Virus record (IMG/VR): IMGVR_UViG_3300015371_000016
Span: 1 to 64,000 of that record
DNA: 64,000 nucleotides
Reading direction: 5' to 3' (one strand)
DNA from: a virus
The notes beneath the pieces are model-generated. The model was not told the origin of the DNA. It saw only the letters and a program-made list of their open reading frames with translations, and made no database searches. Position 1 is the stretch's first letter, and every line of letters starts with the position of its first letter. Position numbers and translations under genes: made by a program. Below, piece by piece: positions 9,963-18,135 of this stretch.

Positions 9963-11035
9963 CAGCCGGCACCCGTGGCGAATTGCGTGAGGCCGAGCGT
10001 CGTGTTCCACGCCATCGCGTCTGGTTGCCGATAATTTCCCCAGTGATGAATCCGCATGACTTGGAACTTGCCACCAGAGGCAATGCCAACGCTGTTTTTG
10101 TCCACCGGCGCGACTAGTCCGGGTAATGCGCCAGCTTGCGTCTGCACTGCTGCACCCTGCGGAAATTTCACGACACTAAGGACGTTAAGATCGCCACGCA
10201 TCACTAGCTTACACGTGAGCTGCGTCGGTGCGATCCATGTAACCTGCCCGATTAGATCACGAAAGGCGATTTCCTTCTCCACTGCTTCCGAACTGACTTC
10301 CTTCGCCTCGGCCACCAGTAGGTCTTGCCCGGCCACGTAAATATATACACCAGGATCGTCATCGCCGCGGCGCCTGCGCGTCATGGCCTGGACACTCTGC
10401 GCAAGCTGCACGAGCGTCGTGTAGAACCCTGGCATCCAGTCGGTATCGCTTACACGATCATCGCTGATGGTGATCTTACGCTTTAACTCGGACATTGGAC
10501 TGTTTTTGAATGTTTCTTCCAACGCCTCCGAGAGCTTCTGGCCCTTCTGCCAGTTCAGCACAAAGTTGCTCGGCTCGGCCGGCGAACCGACGCCACCAGG
10601 ACCGATCACCAAGTCCAGCGTCATATCAGTGCCGATCCAGTTACCGAAAGCTTGCTGTATCGATGCATCGATCACCAAGCCGCGCTGCGCGTCATTAGCG
10701 AGCGGCAGACCCTTCGTCATGCCGAGGCTGATCTTGAGCTTGTTCGCACCGTTCTTGCCTGGGTTCAAATCCTTTTTGAAGATGTCGGCGAGTGCTAAGC
10801 CGTAGATACGGACATACGAACTAGCGTCGCCCAGATGCATGGCCATCTGTTCGATGTCCAGCTCAATATTCAGTGCTGCCGGGTTGGTGGTGCCATCCGG
10901 GAACAGCGACGTGATAACCCCTACTTCTAGTGCCGCGCTGGGCGATAACGGTAGCGCTGAGGCCGAGCCCTTGAATGAAGCGAACTCGATCGGCGATCCG
11001 TCCGGTCGCTGGAATTCTAATCGGTAGTAGCGCAA
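9962..11035 (-). CDS. Baseplate hub protein
   Basis: 357 residues from a TTG start four bases after the stop of the small membrane-protein gene. The order plug, hub, spike, small protein, J-like wedge matches the canonical baseplate cluster of simple myophages. The protein is beta-rich with no enzymatic motif and ends FQVMRIHHWGNYRQPDAMAWNTTLG, a region like the end of gp44/gpD-type hub proteins. It should link tube and spike. Confidence 0.75.
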   Translation of the reverse strand: MRYYRLEFQRPDGSPIEFASFKGSASALPLSPSAALEVGVITSLFPDGTTNPAALNIELDIEQMAMHLGDASSYVRIYGLALADIFKKDLNPGKNGANKLKISLGMTKGLPLANDAQRGLVIDASIQQAFGNWIGTDMTLDLVIGPGGVGSPAEPSNFVLNWQKGQKLSEALEETFKNSPMSELKRKITISDDRVSDTDWMPGFYTTLVQLAQSVQAMTRRRRGDDDPGVYIYVAGQDLLVAEAKEVSSEAVEKEIAFRDLIGQVTWIAPTQLTCKLVMRGDLNVLSVVKFPQGAAVQTQAGALPGLVAPVDKNSVGIASGGKFQVMRIHHWGNYRQPDAMAWNTTLGLTQFATGAG

Positions 11036-11039
11036 GGAA

Positions 11040-11207
11040 CTACCAGTACCGATATCCGGCTAATGGTCCGAGCAGACCGAACAGCAAAAGCACCAGGACC
11101 ACCAGCAAGATAATGCCAAGCGGATTGACTGCGACATGCCCGGTTTGCCAACCCCAGCCTCCGCCACAGAGTAACAGGATGATCAGGACGATTAGGAGGA
11201 TAGTCAT
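11040..11207 (-). CDS. Small two-helix membrane protein (DUF3309-like)
   Basis: 55 residues, easily missed because of its size. It opens MTILLIVLIILLLCGGGWGW and has a second hydrophobic segment (IILLVVLVLLLFGLLGPLA). Two transmembrane helices around a glycine-rich turn resemble the DUF3309 family. Its ATG overlaps the stop of the plug gene (ATGA), which argues for real translation. The role is unknown; a membrane protein inside the baseplate cluster is unexpected. Confidence 0.7.
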   Translation of the reverse strand: MTILLIVLIILLLCGGGWGWQTGHVAVNPLGIILLVVLVLLLFGLLGPLAGYRYW

Positions 11208-11476
11208 GGTGACACCTCAAAGACGCGACCGTTATCACGGAACACAAGCGTCGAGGCAGCGAAGTATGCCTCGGTCAAGTTGATGTCGCCGCTATCGGGC
11301 GAGGAAATTAGCGGTATCGTAAAGACCGGCTCATCGTTGCCTGTCTTACACTCCAAAAACCAGCGCTGCCCGAACACATTGAACCAAGCACGCATCTTAT
11401 ACGTGCCGCCATCTAGGTTAACCTGAAAGGTGAAAGCGCGTCCTTCCGGTGGATCAAAGTGAACGAACGTCGTCAC
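11204..11476 (-). CDS. Baseplate plug-like protein (DUF6983 type)
   Basis: 90 residues with the pattern FTFQVNLDGGTYKMRAWFNVF, then QRWFLECK and IPLISSPD. This fits the small baseplate plug family known from cyanophage Pam3-like simple baseplates (DUF6983). It overlaps both neighbours by four bases. It probably closes the tail tube or binds the hub. Confidence 0.65.
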   Translation of the reverse strand: MTTFVHFDPPEGRAFTFQVNLDGGTYKMRAWFNVFGQRWFLECKTGNDEPVFTIPLISSPDSGDINLTEAYFAASTLVFRDNGRVFEVSP

Positions 11477-12207
11477 GGACCAGCACCACCCGAGATGATC
11501 GCACCGACGCTGTCTGTTGGTGGCGCAGGACCAGCATTGATGTTGCCCGGCGTCGATTGCCCAAGCACGGCCTGCGGCCCAGACCAGTTTGAGTCAGTGA
11601 CCTCTCCGCCGTTGACTAACCGGCCCATCTTGCCGTTGACCGCTTGCTCCTGCGCTTGGCTGAGATCGACTAAGGGTTGCATGAAGTCGAGCTGCCAAGT
11701 ATGGCCCGATTGCACGCTCTCGCCGCCGGAAATGTCGGTCATGCGCGTCATCACACAGTCAGTGTAGAAGTAGCTCGGCGTCAGGATCGAATAGAGTCCG
11801 CCTTGGGCATTGTGATCGTCCAGTGTGGACTTTAGCAGCATCATCGTGGCGATCTTGGCCGGATAGCCCAGACGATTGCGCACCGGGCAGATCATCCGCA
11901 TCGATACTGTCAGCGGCTGACGAATGATGGCGTTCGCGGCCACGTCCTGATTGGCGAATGGGTAGGTCGCTACCTGATTGTCCACCAGCGTTGAGCCGGG
12001 CATCGGCACGAAGTGCGCAAAGAAGTCGTCGAGGTCGGGCAGCCCACGCTCGGTGATAAATGCCAGAGGCAGATTGATGCCCTCAGTGAGGAACACCATC
12101 GGCAGAACGCTGCCGAGCTTCTGGCCGATGATAGTCGAATTGCCAGTGAGATATATCGGGCTGATCTCGTAAGCGATGCGGAAAGCGACACCAACCGGCG
12201 TGGGCAT
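11473..12207 (-). CDS. Baseplate protein, possibly Dit-like
   Basis: 244 residues between tape measure and plug genes, the position of the gp43/Dit-like ring protein in related clusters. The core (NSTIIGQKLGSVLPMVFLTEG and the cysteine-containing SMRMICPVRNRLGYPAKIATM) is followed by a Gly/Pro-rich flexible tail (ending IISGGAGP). No catalytic motif is visible. Assignment is mainly from gene order. Confidence 0.55.
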   Translation of the reverse strand: MPTPVGVAFRIAYEISPIYLTGNSTIIGQKLGSVLPMVFLTEGINLPLAFITERGLPDLDDFFAHFVPMPGSTLVDNQVATYPFANQDVAANAIIRQPLTVSMRMICPVRNRLGYPAKIATMMLLKSTLDDHNAQGGLYSILTPSYFYTDCVMTRMTDISGGESVQSGHTWQLDFMQPLVDLSQAQEQAVNGKMGRLVNGGEVTDSNWSGPQAVLGQSTPGNINAGPAPPTDSVGAIISGGAGP

Positions 12208-14378
12208 CAGATAGCTCCACCAGCCAGCCGTGACGTGACTACGAAGTCAGCGCCCATCACCGGGCTGATGCTCACTTGCGTCTGCTGTTTACCCGGTGGA
12301 TGAAACTCTCTGCCGCCCGGTAGCGCACGCTCGACGCGGCCGAGATACTCCTGTCCCTCTGGGCGCAAGTGATCTCGATACTGTCGGCCATACTTCCTGA
12401 CGGCGTCCATCACCGCGCCCTCGCCGGTATTATAGGCAGTGGTCGCTTGGCCCAGGTCGCCTCGGAACATACCCATCAGATCGCGCATATATTCAGCGGC
12501 AGCAGCTATTGATTGCTGAGGATTGCGACGGTCGCGTAGTCCATAGCGTCGCGCCGTGCCCTGCGTGAACTGCATCAGTCCCGTGGCACCTGTCGGCGAT
12601 ACCGCGTTAGGATCGCCGCTGCTCTCCGCCTGCGCCATCTTCTGCAACCAGCCAGATGGTAGGCCGGCATATTCGTTCGCTGCCTCGAATAACTCCTGAT
12701 GCTGATCGATCACGCTATTGTCGTTACTGAACCTGCCGCCGGGCCGGAAGGATGCCATCTGCAAGTAGGGCTGGCGCTCATTATCTTGTTGCGGCGCCTT
12801 CTCTAGTTCTTTTCCTTTGCCTTCGAATCGACCGAAGCCGACGATATCGACCGGTAGCGGGCGCAACGCAAAGACACCGATGCCCTCGCCGCCTTGAGTG
12901 AAGGCGCTCGGCTGGAACAGCGGTCGCGGTGCCCTCCGTCTGAATAGCGGCTCATTCGGATCGATCTGCGGCTCCTGGCCCGGCGTGGACGGAACGAATC
13001 CCTTACCTGGAACGAAGCCTAATCCCTCGCTCGGCTTGGCATCTTCCTTCGACCCGCCGAAGCCCATCATATCGAGAAAGTCTTGCAAGCTCTTGCCGGG
13101 AATAAACTTCCCTTTTCGGGAAGTCGGATCAGGTGCGCCTGATAGGAAAGCTGCACCGAGACCTGCGCCGAGAAATGGATGGCCCATCATTAGGCCAGCT
13201 ATTCCACCCGTTATACCTCCGCCGACCGGTCCGATGGTTTCCTGCGCATCGGCGGCAGGCTTCGCTTCGTCACCCGTTGGGATTAAATGGAGAAAGCGCA
13301 TGGCAGAGACGATCTTGCTCGCCATCGCCTCGACATTATCGATAAATGTCCTGACGGCGGTCTGGAATGACTCGCTGCCGACCGCATCAGAAAACTGCTT
13401 GATATAACCTGCGAGCTTATCGATCGTCCCGGGCGCCGTCAGCTTATCGACGATGGTGTTTGCAAGCGTCGAGAAAGCTTGCACCAGCTTGTCCATGGCC
13501 TCGACGAACTTTGGATCACCGAACCGCTCTGTTAGTGTCCGCTCAATCGCCCGCCCTGCTCTATCAAGCCGAGTGACGAATTCCTGAAGCGCTCCTTCTC
13601 CTTGCTCCGCCGGTCGGAACTGCTGCTGCATCTGACCGAACAGCCCGGTCATCCGCTGCATCTCTTGAGGCGACGCCCGCTGTAGACGCTGGATCACATC
13701 CTGAGGCAGGCCAGGAAAGCGTGCCTCCATCAGTTCAGTCAGGCGCGGCGCCGCTGCCGGATTGGCAGTGATCTCCTGTATTTGCCTCTGAATGAGCGGC
13801 AGAACCTGGGATAGCGCTGATGCGGTATCCTCGTTCTGCATAAGCGGCCGGCCGCGCAACTGACCTAGTATCGACCATGCTGGATTGCGCGAGTCGTTTT
13901 GCACGCCACGCATCCAGCTCATCAGTTGGTTCGGATCACCGAACCGACCGAAAGCCGTCTGTGCTGCGAACATGCCGGAGCTTGTGGTGCCCAGGCCCGC
14001 AGCTTGCTGCCTAGCGGCTGCCGCGTTGCGAGCTAGAGCATTGAAGCCTAGGCCGCCGAAGGCCGTAGCGAGGCCGGTGAGCGCTGCCCCGGCCTTGGTG
14101 ATGGAGGTCGCAATCGAGAGGAACCGCGAGGCTATCTCCCGGACGTTCCGGACGACCTCCCGAGAGTCCTGCCGCATCAGCGCCCAGGCGCGCGTCAGGC
14201 GCTCCGCGTGTGGCGCCGCGCGTTCCTCTGCCGTCTGACCGCCCCGGCCGCCCAGCAGCCCTCCAGCGCCGACGGTGGGCATGGTCCGCGCGAGCTGCTG
14301 CGCCCGCTGTAGTTTGGCCACGTAGCGATCGACCGCAGCATCGTTTACCTGGACATCGATGATCGGCCGAAGCGCCAT
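12207..14378 (-). CDS. Tail tape measure protein with C-terminal transglycosylase domain
   Basis: 723 residues, the longest helical gene of the tail cluster, with AGGAGG just before the ATG. The first 380 residues are mainly helical and the middle is Pro/Gly-rich. About 565-665 is a lytic transglycosylase (SLT) domain: AQAESSGDPNAVSPTGATG with the candidate catalytic Glu near 585, then GLMQFTQGTARRYG and AYNTGEGAV. It sets tail length and can locally open peptidoglycan during DNA injection. Rather short for a tape measure, implying a short tail. Confidence 0.9.
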   Translation of the reverse strand: MALRPIIDVQVNDAAVDRYVAKLQRAQQLARTMPTVGAGGLLGGRGGQTAEERAAPHAERLTRAWALMRQDSREVVRNVREIASRFLSIATSITKAGAALTGLATAFGGLGFNALARNAAAARQQAAGLGTTSSGMFAAQTAFGRFGDPNQLMSWMRGVQNDSRNPAWSILGQLRGRPLMQNEDTASALSQVLPLIQRQIQEITANPAAAPRLTELMEARFPGLPQDVIQRLQRASPQEMQRMTGLFGQMQQQFRPAEQGEGALQEFVTRLDRAGRAIERTLTERFGDPKFVEAMDKLVQAFSTLANTIVDKLTAPGTIDKLAGYIKQFSDAVGSESFQTAVRTFIDNVEAMASKIVSAMRFLHLIPTGDEAKPAADAQETIGPVGGGITGGIAGLMMGHPFLGAGLGAAFLSGAPDPTSRKGKFIPGKSLQDFLDMMGFGGSKEDAKPSEGLGFVPGKGFVPSTPGQEPQIDPNEPLFRRRAPRPLFQPSAFTQGGEGIGVFALRPLPVDIVGFGRFEGKGKELEKAPQQDNERQPYLQMASFRPGGRFSNDNSVIDQHQELFEAANEYAGLPSGWLQKMAQAESSGDPNAVSPTGATGLMQFTQGTARRYGLRDRRNPQQSIAAAAEYMRDLMGMFRGDLGQATTAYNTGEGAVMDAVRKYGRQYRDHLRPEGQEYLGRVERALPGGREFHPPGKQQTQVSISPVMGADFVVTSRLAGGAI

Positions 14379-14379
14379 C

Positions 14380-15098
14380 TCAGCCTCCTACCCGCGACGC
14401 TCGGATTAGATGGCGCTGGCGGAACTCTACTGCGGAATGGAAGGGAAATTCGCCATCGGCGCGTTCAGTGACACACTCGGCGAACCCGTCGTTGGACGCC
14501 CAGTCCAGGATTCCTGCGAGGAGTGAGCCGGGTGCGTCTCGCCAGTACTGGCGGTCGCGGTCGAGGTCGGCAAACCAGCGGCGAACTCCGATAAGTTCCG
14601 CGACGATGTCAAAGCACCCCACAGCGCACCAACGCCGTCGATCAGCTCCCGTCTCTCGCTCCGTCGATTCAGCCGCCAAGCGAGCGTAAAAAAAACCAGG
14701 GCGCCCTCCACCTCGTCCGCATCGTCCTGGTCGAGCAGCCCGTCCTTTTTCGCGTCCTCGTAAGGGATCATCTGCCAACCGGTGGAATGGCCGTTGCTAC
14801 CAGCTCCAGGCGCCACCACGTTGGCCAGCCGGCGTATCTCCGGCATAAGCCCGCGCTCGACACCCATCGGGCCATCCCAGACGCGGAGCTGTTCAGATAC
14901 CGACTTCAGCGCCTTAGCAGCGATCCGTGCACCGAGGACATGCAGTCCCTCGCTGTAGATTTGTGTGAATGCTTTCGAGAGCGGCAGCCAATAGCGATCG
15001 AACGCCTCACGCGAGATCGGCGCGGCATGCACGTGCAACGTTGTGCCGTCGCTGCGGTCAATCTGCATGACAAGATAAAGGGTCTCGTCGATGTGCAT
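14380..15098 (-). CDS. Tail assembly chaperone, -1 frameshift fusion product (GT-like)
   Basis: Reading from 15098, the ribosome can slip back one base on T-TTT-TTT (14694-14688) and enter a frame that stays open for 102 more codons. That frame stops at 14380, one base before the tape-measure start. The predicted fusion is 239 residues (137 + 102). The second-frame segment (GVRRWFADLDRDRQYW, then VEFRQRHLIRASRVGG) looks like a genuine protein and contains the tape-measure Shine-Dalgarno. This mirrors lambda gpG/gpGT logic. Expression of both forms is inferred. Confidence 0.7.
14427..15098 (-). CDS. Tail assembly chaperone, unshifted product (G-like)
   Basis: 223 residues read in one frame from the ATG at 15098. 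Residues 1-137 are shared with the frameshift product. The unshifted end (FFTLAWRLNRRSERR, LSEFAAGLPTSTATASTG) is also protein-like, unlike the usual case where the zero frame stops soon after the slip site. It acts immediately upstream of the tape measure, which it would keep soluble during assembly. Confidence 0.75.
   Translation of the reverse strand: MHIDETLYLVMQIDRSDGTTLHVHAAPISREAFDRYWLPLSKAFTQIYSEGLHVLGARIAAKALKSVSEQLRVWDGPMGVERGLMPEIRRLANVVAPGAGSNGHSTGWQMIPYEDAKKDGLLDQDDADEVEGALVFFTLAWRLNRRSERRELIDGVGALWGALTSSRNLSEFAAGLPTSTATASTGETHPAHSSQESWTGRPTTGSPSVSLNAPMANFPSIPQ
14688..14695 (-). other. Programmed -1 frameshift site (run of eight T on the minus strand)
   Basis: On the coding strand the zero-frame codons are CTG GTT TTT TTT ACG, giving the perfect slippery heptamer T TTT TTT. 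After -1 slippage reading continues TAC GCT CGC. The site lies in the tail chaperone gene, the classical place for such a signal. Confidence 0.75.
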
Positions 15099-15112
15099 GT
15101 TGCTCCTAGTGC

Positions 15113-15337
15113 CTAGCCCTGGACCACGTCCCTGGTGGCAGTGCTGAAGCGGTCCGTCTGATCAACATTCCTCTCCACCGTCTCTACCGCTTTCCAGTGC
15201 CCTGCGGCCCAGGAAAACCTGATCACGCCGGCCGGTGCATCGCGAAACACCAGCACACCGTGTTCGATCGCCAGGAATTCCGCCTCGACAAGCTGCGTAT
15301 ACGGCGCGCCATCAAAGCTCACTTGCCAGCGTGTCAT
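15113..15337 (-). CDS. Small tail-cluster protein, unknown
   Basis: 74 residues, beta-like (MTRWQVSFDGAPYTQLVEAE, GVIRFSWAAGHWKAVE). It lies between the tail chaperone and a cysteine-rich small gene with only short gaps, so it belongs to the late operon. No family recognised. Confidence 0.6.
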   Translation of the reverse strand: MTRWQVSFDGAPYTQLVEAEFLAIEHGVLVFRDAPAGVIRFSWAAGHWKAVETVERNVDQTDRFSTATRDVVQG

Positions 15338-15338
15338 T

Positions 15339-15521
15339 TCATGCCGCCTTCTGCTTCATCGCCTGCGCAAAGTGTTCGTCGCAACAACCGCACTTTGATC
15401 CGTCATCCGTGCGCACATACCACCAGCCTTGATCCATCGACCTCACGCGACCCGATGGATCGACCATGGCGATCGATTCCTTGTCGCAGTCGTCTCCGTC
15501 ACACCGCATGACTAGCGTCAT
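15339..15521 (-). CDS. Small cysteine-rich protein, possible zinc binder
   Basis: 60 residues with CDGDDC near the start and CGCC near residue 45-48, enough for a small zinc site. The start ATG overlaps the stop of the upstream gene (TGATG). Function unknown. Confidence 0.6.
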   Translation of the reverse strand: MTLVMRCDGDDCDKESIAMVDPSGRVRSMDQGWWYVRTDDGSKCGCCDEHFAQAMKQKAA

Positions 15522-15691
15522 CAGTCGCGTTCCGACAGGATAAGCGCAATGTATTCGTCCGGTGCGACCGGCCCTTCATGGATTACAGGCTTCGGCGGAC
15601 GCGTCGGCAACTCGGGCGGTGCGTCAAGCAGCGGGAACCAAGGCCCGGAGAGCGAAAAGAACCGCCATCGGTAACCATCCCAGACCCACAT
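15521..15691 (-). CDS. Small tryptophan-rich protein
   Basis: A 56-residue gene starting MWVWDGYRWRFFSLSGPWF and ending YIALILSERD. It is coupled to the next gene by a TGATG overlap and preceded by an AGG-type ribosome site. Unusual composition (five Trp, several Pro). No family recognised; kept because of the junction and codon pattern. Confidence 0.55.
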   Translation of the reverse strand: MWVWDGYRWRFFSLSGPWFPLLDAPPELPTRPPKPVIHEGPVAPDEYIALILSERD

Positions 15692-15698
15692 TGACGCC

Positions 15699-15869
15699 TC
15701 ACTGATCCATTAGCGAGAACGGCCAGACACCCAGAAGCATGGACCATAACACGATCACTGGCGCCGCGTGAAATCCGCAGAGCACGAGCAAGCACCAGCT
15801 CATGTGGAAAACGACGCGGCTGTAGAACACCCAACTCGGCGCGGTGTTATCGTATCGCCAATCTTTCAT
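15699..15869 (-). CDS. Small membrane protein
   Basis: 56 residues starting MKDWRYDNTAPSWVFYSRVV, then a hydrophobic stretch (MSWCLLVLCGFHAAPVIVLW) and a short end PFSLMDQ. One or two membrane passes are likely. It is the first gene after the terminator at 15871-15922, so it needs read-through or its own promoter. Function unknown; holin-like roles cannot be excluded. Confidence 0.6.
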   Translation of the reverse strand: MKDWRYDNTAPSWVFYSRVVFHMSWCLLVLCGFHAAPVIVLWSMLLGVWPFSLMDQ

Positions 15870-15870
15870 T

Positions 15871-15922
15871 AAAAAAGTCTCCCAGCCCCGTCCCAGGGAG
15901 GGGCAGCGTTGAGGCTGGGAGA
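15871..15922 (-). terminator. Rho-independent terminator after the tail tube gene
   Basis: On the minus strand a 10-bp perfect stem (TCTCCCAGCC, 15922-15913, with GGCTGGGAGA, 15887-15878) is followed by a T6 run (15876-15871). It lies 84 bases after the tube stop. It would lower expression of the chaperone, tape-measure and baseplate genes relative to tube and sheath, a usual need in tail assembly. Confidence 0.8.
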
Positions 15923-16005
15923 AGGATCTGAGGAAACGTCAAAAAGACGCAATGCCCCGACATCAGCTCGGGACCACACTATCAGCGCATCCGCGCCGAC
16001 CTCAC

Positions 16006-16452
16006 CTAGTCCCACATATTTGCGTTCACGAGGAAATAGCCCCTTATCCGCACCGAGAAGTCCGCGTCGTCGCCCGCGAAGCTCATCTCGTTTACGCCTT
16101 GGATGGCGCAATTGACGATCTGGAACGGATCGATTCCAGTGCCGGTCTGCACGTCCGGTCGCACCGTGCCGTCACCGATCAACGCGTTAGCTTCCATCTG
16201 CCGCTTGTATTGCGAACCCAGCGTCTGTGTGCGAATCAGATGGATCGTGCACGTGATCATCATGTACGGCTCTGGACTGGTGACTGCGCCCGTCATCGTA
16301 TTGATGAATGTCGTGCTGTCGCCGTCGAGCGCGAGAGCTATCCCACGCCTCGATAAGTAGCCGGCCGTCACGTTCAGTGACGCGTTGCTCGGCCAGACGA
16401 TCGAAGCCTTCAGTCGGTTGAGGCTTCCTTGGTTGATCAGTGGGTTTGGAAT
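16006..16452 (-). CDS. Tail tube protein, apparent ATT start
   Basis: 148 residues. The core (VTAGYLSRRGIALALDGDST, TMTGAVTSPEPYMMITCTIH, MEANALIGDGTVRPDV) is a typical small myophage tail tube protein. The conserved N-terminal part (IPNPLINQGSLNRLKASIVW) lies upstream of the first standard start (GTG at 16371). In that stretch no ATG, GTG or TTG occurs before the in-frame TAG at 16464. A perfect AGGAGG sits five bases before ATT (16452-16450), so ATT is the best start. Separated from the sheath gene by two large carbohydrate-active genes, which is unusual. Confidence 0.8.
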   Translation of the reverse strand: MPNPLINQGSLNRLKASIVWPSNASLNVTAGYLSRRGIALALDGDSTTFINTMTGAVTSPEPYMMITCTIHLIRTQTLGSQYKRQMEANALIGDGTVRPDVQTGTGIDPFQIVNCAIQGVNEMSFAGDDADFSVRIRGYFLVNANMWD

Positions 16453-16594
16453 GGTCGCCTCCTATTTCCGGTGGCCTCATCGTGGGTGTCGGCAGTCCGC
16501 CCACCGAGATCGTCTTACAGCGCCGGCACTGCCAAATGCCGCCTTGGATGTGCACCCAGTCACATAGCCGGAAATGGCACAGCCAACCCATCAT
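16187..16594 (-). CDS. Small zinc-ribbon-like ORF overlapping the tube gene
   Basis: The ATG at 16594 overlaps the stop of the upstream gene (ATGA), supporting translation. The first 45 codons encode WLCHFRLCDW then IWQCRRCKTIS, four cysteines in zinc-ribbon spacing. The frame does not stop before the tube gene but continues antisense-free in another phase of the tube to 16187, a 264-base overlap. Either the overlap is real or the small gene lost its stop. The C-terminal 90 residues have the look of an out-of-phase reading. Confidence 0.4.
   Translation of the reverse strand: MMGWLCHFRLCDWVHIQGGIWQCRRCKTISVGGLPTPTMRPPEIGGDHSKPTDQPRKPQPTEGFDRLAEQRVTERDGRLLIEAWDSSRARRRQHDIHQYDDGRSHQSRAVHDDHVHDPSDSHTDAGFAIQAADGS
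16450..16463 (-). promoter_or_regulatory. AGGAGG ribosome-binding site that selects an ATT start
   Basis: Minus strand reads AGGAGG (16463-16458), five-base spacer CGACC, ATT. Geometry is ideal. The same hexamer and spacer length precede ATA at 25058. Confidence 0.7.
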
Positions 16595-18135
16595 GTCGGC
16601 AGAGAGACGCCAACACGAAGGTTCTTGCTGTCGTCCTTCTGCCAGACCGTGACAGTGTAGATCGTCATGGGATTCTCATTGCACGTGCCGATCATCAAGT
16701 GCATGTGCTGACGATCGATGATCGACCACGGTGGATCGCCTGGGTCTTGCGCTTTGTTGCCAGAGACATATGGCGTCCATGTGTAAGTCTGTCCGACTTG
16801 TTGGCGATCGTAGTAATTTTTGATGTAGCCCTGCGAATTGGCGGTCGCGGGCACCCAGAGCCAACCGTACTTGTGTCGGACGCCAAAGTTATTGTTGCTA
16901 GGCAATCTGACAGTGGAGTCCTGGCCGATCACGCCACTATTGAATCGCCAATTAGGATTCTCTGCATCTGACCAGTGGATGATCCCGGCAGAGTATTCGC
17001 GATTGTTGGCCGCCATAAATTCAGCCGCATCGAACTCGATGTGCTGCACCGATGGCCCAGGAGAAACACTGTAGTCGCTGAAGCCACCCTCGACAGCGTC
17101 GCACCACCATGCCGGCCAGCCAGATTGCGGAGGCTCACGATACCCGACGAGCGGGTTTTCGATCAGCATGTCGATCTCGAAGTATCCGCCACCGCCGAAG
17201 CCCACGCCACGGAAGGTCGAATTATGGTTGGTCGCGGTATCGATGTGGCTGTTGTAATGCCAAGAGCCGCCACCGGGTCCGGGATCAGTCACCGATCCAT
17301 CACTGTTCTGTCGCACGCGCTGGCCAGGAATGACGAACCAGTTCTGTCCCAGGGTCACGGCAGGACCATGAGTGCGCCTAGTATAGCCCACAGCCGCCGC
17401 GTAGGAGGGCGGAGCGTCACCAGTGCTCGGCGGTGGCGGAGCTGGAGGCGAAGGAGGCGATGGAGGAGGAGTCGGTGGAACGGTGCCGGTCTGTGCACTG
17501 CTTACGTTGAGTTGCGAAGTCTTGTCGCTTTCACCAGAGGAATTTGTGACGGTCATCGTCACGTTATATTGCGTGTTCGCCTTTAGTTGCGTGATCACCG
17601 GCTGCGGCTGGCCGGGCGCGGAGCGCCACGCGACATTGCCGGTTAATCTGCCGGTCGGCCTGAAACTGTACCACTGATTAGTTTTGTTGACGTGAAAAAC
17701 TTGGCCGTCACAAAGCAAGACGCTGGTCGCATTATAGCCGTCGCCATACGAGCCGTTGACCATTACCGCATCGGGCTGCGGGCCGCCGCTCGGAACGATA
17801 GTCCATACATTCCCAAAGGCGTCGGTCACATTGCCTTTCGCGGGTGAACAGTAAGGCACTGTAGGGCCGATTGACCAGGAACTTGCACTGGCTTCTTTGA
17901 ATTGGACGCGATACTCGCCGAAATCAAGCGCACCACCGCTACTCGGAGGACCGGCAGCAATAGTGATGGTCGAGGAGGTCTGCGCTGGTGAGCTAAGATT
18001 AGTCGGTGCACCTGGACGATTGCCGCCAGATGGAGGTGGAGGTGGCGGCGGTGCGGCAGAGGAGGTCAGTGTGCCTCTAAGCACCGTGCCATCGCTCAGC
18101 GTGACAACCGCCTGTCCTGTCAGCGTCCCTGACAT
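16591..18135 (-). CDS. Modular FN3/GH16-like virion protein
   Basis: 514 residues. An N-terminal short motif (VVTLSDGTVLRGTL) like that of the neighbouring 18150-19493 product is followed by a proline linker, FN3 (about 42-210) with an inserted module (about 97-158, ending NQWYSF), a second proline linker (218-238) and a GH16-like domain (about 245-514). The last has E367-x-D369-x-x-E372, the GH16 signature. The last domain is paralogous to 1006-2781. Likely glycan-binding or depolymerising, displayed on the virion. Insertion between sheath and tube genes suggests acquisition by recombination within the phage. Confidence 0.75.
   Translation of the reverse strand: MSGTLTGQAVVTLSDGTVLRGTLTSSAAPPPPPPPSGGNRPGAPTNLSSPAQTSSTITIAAGPPSSGGALDFGEYRVQFKEASASSWSIGPTVPYCSPAKGNVTDAFGNVWTIVPSGGPQPDAVMVNGSYGDGYNATSVLLCDGQVFHVNKTNQWYSFRPTGRLTGNVAWRSAPGQPQPVITQLKANTQYNVTMTVTNSSGESDKTSQLNVSSAQTGTVPPTPPPSPPSPPAPPPPSTGDAPPSYAAAVGYTRRTHGPAVTLGQNWFVIPGQRVRQNSDGSVTDPGPGGGSWHYNSHIDTATNHNSTFRGVGFGGGGYFEIDMLIENPLVGYREPPQSGWPAWWCDAVEGGFSDYSVSPGPSVQHIEFDAAEFMAANNREYSAGIIHWSDAENPNWRFNSGVIGQDSTVRLPSNNNFGVRHKYGWLWVPATANSQGYIKNYYDRQQVGQTYTWTPYVSGNKAQDPGDPPWSIIDRQHMHLMIGTCNENPMTIYTVTVWQKDDSKNLRVGVSLPT

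Noticed and set aside
15869-16111. 80-codon minus-strand frame across the terminator after the tube gene
   Set aside because: It spans the terminator hairpin and overlaps the tube 3' end in another frame; basic, low-information product.
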